From Channallabes apus (lineage: Eukaryota; Chordata; Actinopteri; Siluriformes; Clariidae), in assembly GCA_030522415.1 (NCBI GenBank), contig CM060107.1, forward strand, positions 51,774,307 to 51,838,306: DNA of 64,000 nt, read 5' to 3'. The notes beneath the pieces are model-generated. The model saw nothing but the letters and a program-made list of their open reading frames with translations, did no database searches and had not been told where the DNA came from. A program made the translations under genes and the position numbers. This document shows, in pieces, positions 8,986 to 19,084 of this stretch (positions are counted from its first letter, which is position 1; each line of letters starts with the position of its first letter).

Positions 8986-10325
8986 TCTTCCAGTTTACTT
9001 TTCACTGGTTGAGGCATAGCATTTACTATGGTTTGTCTGAACAGCGTAGACAACAGTGCATCTCCCTCAGGATCACTTTCAGTCTCTTGCTTCCATTTCT
9101 TTAACTGCTTCTGAATGTACAGCGTTGGATTCTCTGTGTCTTCTAACTGTTCACCTTTTAATGCTTTTGGGTCAACCCTCGTGGGATACTCTGCACGCAA
9201 GGCATGCCACACAGACGGACGATAAGCATCAAAAACAGTTCCATCCATATGATATGTATCTACGGCCTCACTCAGGTCAGAAGAATGGAGGACTTCTTCC
9301 AGTTTTCCTACCCCCACAATCCTTGCCAGTAAAGCTTTAATGTCTCCCACCGACAAAAGTTTGCCAGATGTTTCTTCCTCTAAACATCGTATCCATTTAC
9401 TCGCACCTTCCAGGATGCTTGGCAAGCGGTTGACAAGCCCCTCGAGATCTTGCGTTGCCCATGGAAGGTATTGTCCCCGAGCACCTTTAATTAAAATTGG
9501 GAATTGTGGAGCTAGGTGTCTAAGTTTACCAGTGTTCCTTCCCTGTTTCCAACTGCCCATGTTAAATGACAGATCCTCCTCCTCCTCCTCTTCATCTTTT
9601 TCACTGCACAATGGTCTATGTCCAGTCCTTAATGTTGTACCTATCTGACTTCTTACTGGTGTTTTAACACTCCTGTCTATCTTCCCTCCACTCGCCTGCA
9701 TCTTTTCCTGTTCCTCTATCGTATCTTCCTTCCCATACACCCTTTTCACCCTCTGTAGATCTGCCCTTACTTCCTTGTAACAATCTAATGGTGTGCTTTC
9801 CTCTCTATCCTCTTTCCTACCTTGCCTCTTTCTCAACTTCACACCCGACTCTTCATAATCTTCTTCTAATTCTACAGGACCTTCCAATTTCATCTCACCA
9901 GAAACTCCCACCATGCCCTTAAGCATCGGAAAATGACCCTCAGTTTGTACATACGGAGGTGGTGTAACCACAGCTTCTATATCGCTACTACGGGCCTCGT
10001 TTCCTGACTTTTTAGACTTTCGTCTTACTTGCTTTTTCTGTCTTATCAATTCCTCCCCTTCTTGCTTAAACAAAGCTAGGACTTCCCTCTCCTGCTGTCT
10101 TTTTAACTCTCTCTGAACACGCTTTTTCTCTCTTGCTGCCGCTTTGTAATTTTTTATCAAGGTGTCCATCTCAGAACACAGTGCTAGATCAAATGTCCCC
10201 TCCTTTGGCCATTTTGTAATCATATCTTTAGTTCTCTTTTGCCATTTATTTGAGATCTTATTTATGAGTTCTGCACACAACGGATGCTTTAGCACTAAAG
10301 TCTCCACTGGAGAGGCTGCCATCAT
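8931..10325 (-). pseudogene. gag: ERV gag 5' part: matrix and capsid
   Basis: Starts at ATG 10325. The N-terminal part is helical matrix-like, followed by a long lysine/arginine/glutamate-rich coiled segment and a hydrophilic linker. A capsid-like region follows from about residue 275 (FPILIKG, then W-rich helices, YRPSVWHALRAEYPTR and a C-terminal helical domain up to VKSKLEDVI). It terminates early at 8931 because of the frameshift described for the nucleocapsid part. Only distant capsid resemblance is visible, but position, length and the following CCHC make gag secure. No PPxY late motif is obvious except PPPY near residue 122. Confidence 0.85.
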
Positions 10326-10937
10326 GCTGTAGCCTATGTCACCACTTAGATATTTTCTTATTTATTTATTTATTTATTTATTTTATGCCTGTGTACTTAC
10401 TTAATGGCTAAATTTACTTACAACAATATACACTCTTTTAGAATAACAGAAGTATCCACCTCCACTTACCAAGGCTCATCAATGATAGTCACTCCTTAAT
10501 CTACACCACTTCACTATTTTCAAATTAACATTTGCCAAAAAGCACAGTATTTTTATTACACAGTGAACACTTTCATCAATTACCGATTAATACCATTTAT
10601 AGAATCCAACCACATACACCACTCGACACTATTTATTTATTTCTTTATTCATAGGCATAGCATTCAGACTTCATCCCAATTTTCCTAGAAAATTGGGCTT
10701 ATTCTCTTCATACTTGTCCCCCTTGCTAATGAGGGCTCATTTCATCCACTCACACATGTCCCTTTATTGATTATTATTTATGTATTTAATTATTAGGCTA
10801 GCTATTACTTAAATAGGGCTCATTCAGACACACGTCTCTGGTCTAGCAGCAAGCTGCCCCCCCTCTGAGGGTTGCACACACAATTCCCTCGGGAGGTCCA
10901 GCCTGCTCACAGCACACAGAGCTTATCTCATTCAACC

Positions 10938-11000
<63 letters not shown>

Positions 11001-11870
11001 TAGGCGAACACAGAGCTCTCACACATTCAGACAGAAACAGATAGACACAAAATCACTTAGACACAAACAATTGCAATTGCGTTCAACTTAAATCAACTTA
11101 ATGGCACAAATCGTGCTCCCCATACGAAGAGATATTAATTACCCCTGTCACTCATATCAATAAAACATAAGGGGTGATTTCTTATGATGTACAGTTGTAC
11201 ATTCCACATACGAAGAGATATCAATTAAAAAACCACCAACCTCATACCATATAACATTTACGGTGGCTACAAAAATTGCTTATGACATACAACAGTACGT
11301 TCCTCATACAATGGGTATTTTTTTTTTATTAATTGCTGGGTAACCTTACACAAGCAATATAACTAATTAAGCGCAATTCCTTATTAACTTCTTGCGTAAC
11401 TAATTAAGCGCAATTCCTTATTAACTCTGCACTACTCATGCCATCCAATCAAGGCCCACTTGACAATGAGTACAAATTAATACCGAGATTATCTACTTTT
11501 TTCCTGTCCTGTTATCTATCAAAGCCCACTTAACAAAACAAATAGACACTCAAATGCGCTTCCTCATACCGTCTGTTACTGTTGCCATCAATCAATGCCC
11601 ACTTGACAACACCCAGACCAATGCAATTCTTATTTTATCAATTTACTATCAGTACAACAGTTAGTAAGTTTGATGCATGCATTCTTTTCTGAAAACAAAG
11701 CCCATTTTAAATTACTTGAGTTGGAGAGGTCTTTATCAGTGTCCTTACCACCATGCGGTTTCCCAGCAAACAACACAAACTAAGTATATAAGCAAAAGTT
11801 GCTTACCTTTTTTAGGTGGCCACCTGTTTGTGCTGCTCGCCCAGGAAGCCACACCTTTGCCCCTTCTCCA
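10326..11870. other. ERV 5' leader, non-coding
   Basis: About 1.5 kb between PBS and gag, unusually long. It contains a (TTTA)n run near 10360, a (CT)n/(CA)n microsatellite at 10944-11000, a 37-bp-period tandem pair (11360 and 11397) and a recurring 20-base motif (see findings). No ORF of note. Confidence 0.6.
10944..11000. repeat. (CT)n-(CA)n microsatellite in ERV leader
   Basis: About 21 CT units followed by CA units. Confidence 0.95.
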
Positions 11871-11888
11871 CCCTTGCTCGCAGCGCCA
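11871..11888 (-). other. ERV primer-binding site, probably tRNA-Ser type
   Basis: On the minus strand TGGCGCTGCGAGCAAGGG begins 8 bases after the 5' LTR. It matches the 3' end of a vertebrate serine tRNA (CGA-type) better than any other tRNA I can recall, with about 14 of 18 matching. This is from memory, so the tRNA identity is tentative. Confidence 0.55.
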
Positions 11889-11896
11889 AGATGTCG

Positions 11897-12266
11897 TGGA
11901 AATTAATTGAAGACTCAGGCTTTGGTTTCAGAAGATAACGGCCTTTATTTATCATGCAATACCGGCCGGGCGAGGCTGCCAGAGTCACACCGATCGCTAG
12001 CATTCCCCCCATTATATAGGCATCCTAGACAAAGGAATACATTCTATAGGCAATGATGTCATTCCAAACATCTGGACCTTGTTAGGCCTATCCGTTCTTG
12101 GGGGACTCAACGTATATATCAAATTCCTTGTGCAAGCATATTTTCCAGACATGTCTAGCTTCGCACGCATACCCCTGATTATTTCCAACTGGGATACCTT
12201 CTATTTCTTAAGAGTAATTAAAGTATAAGTAAAATCACATAAAATCTAAACAAACTTTCTTCCACA
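11897..12266 (-). repeat. ERV 5' LTR
   Basis: 370 bp, colinear with the 3' LTR and different at one base (12007 C, versus 4363 T). TATATAA box at 12012-12018 on the minus strand, the presumed proviral promoter. Confidence 0.92.
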
Positions 12267-12532
12267 CGCCTTAGATCTCCGCGAGAGGAGCGCGTGAACG
12301 AGCCGCGAGCTCCCGCAGCACCTTCACTTCCGCGTCGAGCCTGCCTTCGCATCCCTGCCGCCGAAGGTGAAAAGACCGCATAGACCGCATTTAACCCTTT
12401 CCTTACCCATTTTTCTAAATAAATTACCCTTTTTCCTGTAAGACCTCGCCTCGTGTCCGTGTTTCATGGTGTCGCCCGTGCACTTAGGGTCGAACCCGTT
12501 ACACAGGGCTAGTAGTATTTTACTTAAAAAAG

Positions 12533-12536
<4 letters not shown>

Positions 12537-12584
<48 letters not shown>

Positions 12585-12599
12585 TTTTATATTATGTAT

Positions 12600-12662
<63 letters not shown>

Positions 12663-12700
12663 TATATGTATATATACACATACATAATATACACACACAC
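12537..12700. repeat. (TA)n palindromic tracts in hAT MITE
   Basis: Two long TA runs separated by short T-rich and GTATG spacers, able to fold back. The same structure is at 61967-62112 with different run lengths. Confidence 0.95.
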
Positions 12701-13597
12701 ACTGTACAGATACACACCCAGGTATCGGATCGGTACTCGGTATCGGCCGATACCCTGAGCCCAAGTATCGGAATCGGTATCGGGAAAAAATGGTATCGGA
12801 ACATCTCTATCTGTGATGTCATTCTACTATTACATGCATTTGTGTGACTGTCATATGTTAGAGAGCAGTCTAGATGCGGAAGGCTAAGGAAACACAAGCT
12901 TTTGACCGTAAGCCCGGTAAGCTAAGAATGTGAAATACAGCAACTAGGTTGTTGTAACCGTAAGCTAACGTAAGTGGATATATACAGCAAGAGTGTTGTT
13001 ATATTCGTGAGCTAAGACTGTAATTTACAAGATACAGCAAACAGGTTGTTGTAAAAGTCAGAGATTTGCAAGATGCAGCAACTGGTGTCTGTAATCACAG
13101 TGGATTTACTCAAGACGACTGTATGAAGTGTTGATTCTTTGATGCTGACAAAATAAACTACAAGAGACAAAGAGATTGGACTTCTGTCGTGTGAGTGAAA
13201 CTTTAAACCAAAGCTACGCGTCAAAACTGGTGAAATAATATGACCGCATCTACACCTGTGTTCAGGGTCGCGGGGGACCTGGAGCCTATCCCAGGAGACT
13301 TCGGGCACTAGGCGGGGTACACCCTGGACAGGGTGCCAATGCATCGCAGGGCACACACACATACACACACTCATACACCCAATCACACACTACGGGCAAT
13401 TTAGGAACGCCAATTAGCCTAACCTGCATATCTTTGGACTGTGGGAGGAAACCGGAGTACCCGGAGGAAACCCACCAAGCACGGGGAGAACATGCAAACT
13501 CCATGCACACAGAGACGGGAATCGAGCCTGGCCGGGGAATCGAACCCAGACCCTGGAGGTGCAAGGCGACAGTGCTAACCACTACACAACCGCGCCG

Positions 13598-13599
<2 letters not shown>

Positions 13600-13637
<38 letters not shown>

Positions 13638-13755
13638 TTCTTAAAACATCGTGTTCACCCATGCACTGAAAAAAAGAACTTGTAAGATTTACTTGATAAA
13701 ATCCTCATAACAATTTGGACACAGATTTTAAGTAAATTTTATTGCTCCAATATAA
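13600..13755. other. End of copy 1/copy 3 homology
   Basis: After the SINE head (13599) a (TA)n run replaces the CGATATCAGGA flank found in copy 3, so the duplication breakpoint or a later rearrangement lies here. From about 13664, CACTGAAAAAAAG starts AT-rich sequence of possible transposon origin. Confidence 0.55.
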
Positions 13756-14609
13756 GGCTGAATCCCATTTCTACCCCTTCCCCCTACCCTTCCATTTGAC
13801 GCGTTCACGTGCAGGGGTAGAGGTGTCTCATTTCTCTTTTGGTTGGAGGTGTAGGGGGAGGGGGGAAGGGCCAGATAGCCCTCCAAACGAAGATTTTTCA
13901 GGACCTCACTTCAAACGAAGGGCTAAGCGAAGTTTTCAACATGGCTGCTCACTCGAGCAAACAGACCCATAAATGTTGTCATTTTTGCCATTAATAAAGA
14001 TTTTTATGACAAGTTTTCATTATATGTATATTACCTTTAGTCTTGTGTTTGTGTTTATGGTGATGTTCTGTAAAGAAACGTTTGCAAAAAAAATCGCTAA
14101 AGTTTGCTAGCGGATAGCACGTATTGCACAATATTACAAATATATATTTTTATGTCACATACACTTTACTGCATGCTACAAACAAATATGAAAGTTCAGT
14201 AGCACGGCATTTTGCCGAGCATTTGATAACGCATTGTTTGTTTTGCTTACGGCCATACACTATTGTTTTGCTTACACTATTCTTACAACGTGACCACAGT
14301 TTTGTAATTTATATTCTGTATATGGACGGCTGAGGAAACCCGAAGACTCATCCGTGTTCGTGGTGAAAATGAGCAACTTTTTTAAAAATCGAAATACGGC
14401 GCAAAAAACCTTTGGGAGTGAGTAATCTCTCTTATTGGAATGTGTGATAAACATCGGCGCATGTCCTCTGACGTAACATTAGGAACCAGCGACAACGTAT
14501 GATGACGTATAACAGTGTTGTCCCATTTCTTAGGGGAAATATTTATACCCTTCCCCTTTCCACTTCGTTTCAAGGGACAAGGGGAAGAAAATAGAATTGT
14601 GATTCAGCC
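13756..14609. mobile_element. Harbinger-like MITE, 854 bp
   Basis: Terminal inverted repeats start GGCTGAATCCCATTTCTA on the left and (reverse complement) GGCTGAATCACAATTCTA on the right, flanked by TAA at 13753-13755 and 14610-14612. A 3-bp TAA/TTA duplication is characteristic of PIF/Harbinger. No transposase is encoded. Confidence 0.72.
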
Positions 14610-14612
14610 TAA

Positions 14613-15347
14613 GTAAAACTCACCCGTAATTGTCAGGTAAAATTTACTTAAATAAATTAACAATAAAAGAAATCAAGTAAAAGTTACATAATTATATTTA
14701 ATGCACAAATTAGATTTATTTAAAATAATCAAGTAAAGTTAATTCATTATTGTATCAGCAGGAACCTTAATTTTATGAAATTACTATCATTTTGTTTTGT
14801 GAGATTTTTCCATTAACTTGGTTTTATCAATTTATATTACTCCCTATAATAATGTAAACATTGCTAATTTATGTTTTGGAAAGAAACTTAAGTAATTATT
14901 TCATCTATATCTTTCATAAATCACACAACTAAAATATAATTAAACAGTTTATTCACCAACATTACCAAATATTTGTGACATTCACAGTCTAGATCCAAGT
15001 TGTCTTTTTAATAAAAGTGCATTCAGCTAAATTTTGCATCCATAGAAAAAACTGCACGGCACCAGGGCCTGAAATACTTGTTTTAAACAAAATTGTGTAA
15101 AATAATAATAAATAAAATACAGCATTCATTTAGAAATAAAATACAGCAGAAAATACATTAAACAAACTGTAGAATAAACGTTAAAACTTAATAGCCCTCG
15201 GAAGCAGTGAAGTTGCAACATTCAAATCAGCACTCTGGACTAGTGCACTTAAAAGTATGCCATTGAAACCTTAATGCATGAAAACATTTTAAGCTGAACA
15301 TGTAAACACAACATGTAAAGACTTGTAGTCAAGCCAAATCAAATGTT
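14613..15347. other. AT-rich non-coding stretch
   Basis: Nothing recognisable as a gene. It continues the AT-rich element interrupted by the MITE (AAGTAAATTTTATT before, AAGTAAAACTCACC after). Confidence 0.4.
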
Positions 15348-15593
15348 TTAAGATAACTTCATCTTTAAAGCTTGCACTTTTGGTGATAGCTTAATCCCAT
15401 CAAGTTCTAGAAGAACTTTCTGAAAATAGCTCAAATGTGTAGCGCAGTGCTCGGAGCTATTGCCACATTCTTGCAAAATTTCCTCTCCTTCAAGGATTAT
15501 GGATACACCAACCGGTTCTTCCCCTTCAAGAGCACAGACGACAAGGATTTTAAGAAGGTGCATACTGGCATCACTTCGTCTGTCCCCCTGCAT
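15348..15593 (-). pseudogene. Remnant of a multicopy fish transposon-associated ORF
   Basis: An 81-aa frame beginning MQGDRRSDASMHLLKIL and ending FQKVLLELDGIKLSPKVQALK. I recognise these two blocks as the start and end of a hypothetical protein found in many copies in fish genomes; the middle is deleted here. Function unknown. Its surroundings (AT-rich, duplicated blocks) fit a decayed mobile element. Confidence 0.45.
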
Positions 15594-16290
15594 AAAATTT
15601 ACAAGAAAATAAATAATTTATTTTGAGAAACAACAACAAAAAAAAAATCTGAATTGCTTCAACCTGTGCTGACTTCATTTCACAGAGAAAAAAAAATAAT
15701 ACAAATAATTGATAATAAAAAATGACCATCACTTCATATACTTCAGATTGTTCAACTTGGGTTAAATTGCTTTAGCAATAATCTTGCATCACTAAAACAT
15801 TGTAAAACATGGCATGAGATGGCTACACTCCATAGATTACTCTGCACCTTTACAGTGTCAGGAAATCCTATGATGAATGCTGAGTTTGTATTTAAAGGGT
15901 TAGTCCAAACATGAAAATTCATTCAATAATAACTCATATTTATATATTCATTTGCATTCATATGCTTCTGTCCAATACAACAAACACTATATTCAAGGTA
16001 TTAATAAATTGTATAATTAATAAGAAAACAATGCTTTACCAGGCAATCATCAAAGAGATCCTCTTCAGATTCACGTCTCATCTTTACGCTTTGTTTCTGT
16101 GAAAATATTTACATTGTATCATTACATAATCTTTTATTCGTACAACTACATTTAGGCATTTCTTCATCTTTTGTAAGTTTGCCTTTATACAAAGCAAATT
16201 ACAAAAGAGGAAGGCATCAAGCATGTCAAGCAGTGCTACTAACACAACGTTTCTGACACCGTTAGAAAAATACAAGATAGATCAGCGAGG
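15594..16290. other. AT-rich non-coding stretch
   Basis: No supported feature. Confidence 0.4.
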
Positions 16291-17418
16291 GATTAAGGAA
16301 AAAGTGAGAAGCAAGAATCATATGTGGAAAGATTAAGCATGCAGGGTCACAGGCTTATTTTTATTGTCTGCAATGCGATTTAGACAAATTAGAGCTGCTG
16401 TCAATACTGTATGAACATATGTACAGTACAGGTTCTTTACTCGTAACTCATTAATAAAGTTCGGCTTCAGAAAAAAAACGTTTATTGCTAGTGCTCTTTT
16501 ACCATTTAATGCTTTAACACACACGACTCAGTTTGTTCAGAAATGGCATCTAACTGGCGAGCCTTTGTCTGAACACGCCGTTTTCACGAGGTGTGGGGGG
16601 TAAGAAATACACATCTCGGTTTATTAATCCACGTGCTCGGTTCGTTATTTATTTATTTATTTATTTATTTACCACAGGACTCCTGGGGGGCTCCGTAGGT
16701 TCAGGTTTTTACACGAAAACGGTGTTTTGTGAACGTTTTGTACTTTATGATTTTTAAATATGACCGTTAGATCCGTTGGTCAGGAAACTCCTGAAGTCAG
16801 ATGCAGACACACTTTCAGTCACAAACTGCTGTGAAAAAAATAGAGATAGATATTCAATTAAAATTCATGATACTTAATTTAGCAAATGAACAATATTTAT
16901 ACTTTGTTCCTCTCGCTTCACAACTCATGAGAACAGACCGAAACCAGAACCGAACCGGAGATTAAGGAAAAAGTGAGAAGCAAGAATCATGTGTGTAAAG
17001 ATTAAGCATGCAGGATCACAGGATGACTCGACTTATTTTTATTGTCTGCAATGCGATTTAGACAAATTAGAGCTGCTGTCAATACTGTATGAACATATGT
17101 ACAGGTTCTTTACAGTTGAAATTTAACTTGAAACTTATTAATAAAATTCGGATTCAGACAAAAACTTTTATTGCTAGTGCTCTTTTACCATTTAATGCTT
17201 TAACACACACGACTCAGTTTGTTCAGAAATGGCATCTAACTGGCGAGGCTTTGTCTGAACACGCCGTTTTCACGAGGTGTGGGGGGTAAGAAATACACAT
17301 CTCGGTTTATTAATCCGCGCGCTCGGTTCGTTATTATTTTATTTATTTATTTATTTACCACAGGACCCATGGGGGCTTCGTAGGTTCAGGTTTTTACACG
17401 AAAACGGTGTTTTGTGAA
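16291..17418. repeat. Direct duplication of a ~450-bp block
   Basis: 16291-16733 and 16960-17418 are closely similar (start GATTAAGGAAAAAGTGAGAAGC, end GAAAACGGTGTTTTGTGAA), each with a TTTA run and an ACCACAGGAC..GGGG segment. The spacer is about 225 bp. No coding content seen. Confidence 0.85.
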
Positions 17419-18022
17419 TCTCCACACTATTAAAAACTGAAATTGCTAATTGTACGTCCTGAGATTAAGATGAACATTAATTGGGAGTAATGAAAGCGAG
17501 AATCACGTCCAAAAAAGAAAGCTAAACTTACCTCGAACATGACAAACTCCAGCTGCAGCCACACCGTGTTGTAACCTCCGTGATGATTCCCAACCGACTG
17601 ATCCATAGCGCGGGCACAGCGTCTCCAAACACGCATGCGCAGTTTAATTTGCACACATTTTCGGCTTCAGTAGACACACAATACTTCAGACTGAAACACG
17701 ACTGCCCCCTACAGGTAATGAAGGGCATGTTCACAGCTTCCCGCACGCAGCCGCGCAAAGCCGCGGCAAGTCATGGGATCCCTTTTCTCGAAACGCGCAT
17801 TTTTAATGGCGACATCTGTATGTGAAATGGACTGTTAAATGTGTGCTAATATGTTATGAAATTTGATATGCAAATATAAACACCTGAGATAAATATACAT
17901 TTACAAGATTTACAACGTTTAGAAGGTTAAGAATGTTTGATTTAATGGCTTTGTCAAAAAAACAAAAACAAAAACACAAATTGTAATTGTCAGTCTCCAT
18001 GCCTGTCAATTAAGGGCTGGAA
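17419..18022. other. Non-coding; GC-richer patch 17570-17790
   Basis: A short CpG-containing patch (around CGCGGGCACAGCG, CGCATGCGCAG and CCGCGCAAAGCCGCGG) between AT-rich flanks. It could be an old promoter of the mobile element ending here; no gene found. Confidence 0.3.
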
Positions 18023-18640
18023 TGTAAGAGCCATATCGTACTTGTTATGAATTTGTTGTTGTGTTTATTTTATTTGTTATTATTTCATTTATTCTACCTT
18101 GGTCTATTCATTAGTAAAGAATTAAGCATTAAGTTTGTTACATAAGCCATAAGCTTTAAATTTCTTTGTTATGCATCCATTTTGACAATCGTGAGTTGGT
18201 CTGTGATGTCATTCCACTATGACATGTATTTGTATGACTATCGCATGATAGAAAATTCAGTTTAGATGCGGAAGGCTACGGAAACACAAGCTTTTGACCG
18301 TAAGCTCCCGTAAGTAGATATATACAACAAGAGTGTTGTTATATACGTAAGCTTAGAATGTAAGATACAGCAACTAGGTTGTTGTAACCGTGAGCTACCC
18401 GTAAGCAGATATATACAACAAAAGTGTTGTTAGATGCGTGAGCTGAACGCAATCAGATAGATATAACATACTGTAGGTTGTTGTAAAAGTCAGAAATTTA
18501 CAAGATACAGCAACAGGTGTTGTAACCACAGTGGATTTACTCAAGACGACTGTATGAAGTGTTGAATCTTTGATGCTGAAAATAAAATACCAAGACAAAG
18601 AAATCATCGGACTTCAGTTCTTGTGAGATCAAACAATTAA
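18023..18640. mobile_element. Diverged solo LTR, relative of the nested LTR
   Basis: Begins TGTAAGAGCCATATCG and follows the LTR at 61061-62686 through its polyadenylation-like AATAAAAT near the end, but lacks the inserted hAT. It thereby documents the hAT empty site (GTCTGTGATGTC at 18199-18210). The 3' end has drifted or been lost; no clear target duplication. Confidence 0.65.
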
Positions 18641-19084
18641 CAAAAACATGTACATTTGTTTGTGCATTATTTGTGTATGTTTGTGCTCTTTTTTTTAAAG
18701 ATATTTTTTTCTTTCTTTTTTTTTTAAACCCCTTTAACACCCCCCCCCCCACACACACACCATATTTTCCATATAGCTTCCAATACTTCCCCTTACCAAT
18801 CCAAGTCATGTTATAGCCTAATACACTACTACAGTATGTCTCTGTCTCTGATTTACCATCAATAGCAATGACAGCACTTTAGTGATGTGTGGAACATTAC
18901 TGTCAAATACAGTACATGCCATCTATGCAATACTGCAACACTTCTCTTTATGTGTGTTCTGAACGTTAGGCAACATTCACATGATGTGATTAAATTGGTT
19001 GATCTTTACACCTCAGTCACGACGGGCCATGTGAGCCTGTCTCTTACTCTGTAACAATTGTGACTGGAATTTTGGGGGGCTTCG
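18641..19084. other. Non-coding
   Basis: Poly-C/poly-T stretch near 18690-18760; otherwise nothing supported. Confidence 0.4.

Larger units (their letters stand above)
4253..12266 (-). mobile_element. Endogenous retrovirus (provirus), minus strand
   Basis: An 8.0 kb provirus with 370-bp LTRs at both ends (TG...CA), flanked by 4-bp CGCC at 4249-4252 and 12267-12270. Copy 3 has the uninterrupted site (GGCGCCTTAGATC near 61697-61709), so the boundaries are exact. Gene order on the minus strand is 5' LTR (11897-12266), PBS, leader, gag, pro-pol remnant, env, PPT, 3' LTR (4253-4622). The UAG gag-pol junction and the CX6CC env type point to a gamma/epsilon-like retrovirus. Defects are a gag frameshift and a large pol deletion; env is open. 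The LTRs differ at one position by eye (4363 versus 12007), so the insertion is young. Confidence 0.93.
4011..12809. mobile_element. Non-autonomous hAT element containing the ERV
   Basis: Ends TAGGGTTGTTCCGATTCC and (inverted) TAGAGATGTTCCGATACC, with an 8-bp target duplication TCTGTGAT at 4003-4010 and 12810-12817, as expected for hAT. The solo LTR at 18023 shows the empty site (GGTCTGTGATGTCATTCC). The body (4011-4252 and 12271-12809) codes for nothing recognisable. It holds a long (TA)n palindrome. Compared with copy 3 it has lost about 200 bp near 4069. Confidence 0.78.
3815..13254. mobile_element. Solo LTR (TG...CA, 5-bp target duplication), split by hAT MITE
   Basis: Starts TGTAAGTGCC and ends GCATCTACA, flanked by CCTGT at 3810-3814 and 13255-13259. 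Undisturbed SINE sequence (for example 37396-37420) has a single CCTGT at this point, so the insertion is well defined. Without the nested hAT the LTR is about 630 bp. A diverged relative lies alone at 18023-18640. A 5-bp duplication fits gypsy, copia or BEL-type LTR elements. Parts are 3815-4010 and 12818-13254. Confidence 0.75.
3779..13599 (-). mobile_element. tRNA-derived SINE, minus strand, split by nested insertions
   Basis: Two halves of one SINE. 3779-3814 is the (ATTC)n tail plus the TTCTATACCGCTTAATCCTGT end. 13255-13599 is the body and tRNA-like head (reverse complement carries TGGTTAGCACTGTCGCC as A-box region and GGGTTCGATTCC as B box). The halves share CCTGT, the 5-bp target duplication of the solo LTR between them. 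The 3' flanking target repeat CGATATCAGGA seen at 63024-63034 in copy 3 is missing here, and the sequence goes straight into a (TA)n run. Confidence 0.75.

Noticed and set aside
12324..12897. Frames of alternating I and Y near the (TA)n tracts (also 61951-62329)
   Set aside because: Translation of TA repeats within a hAT MITE.
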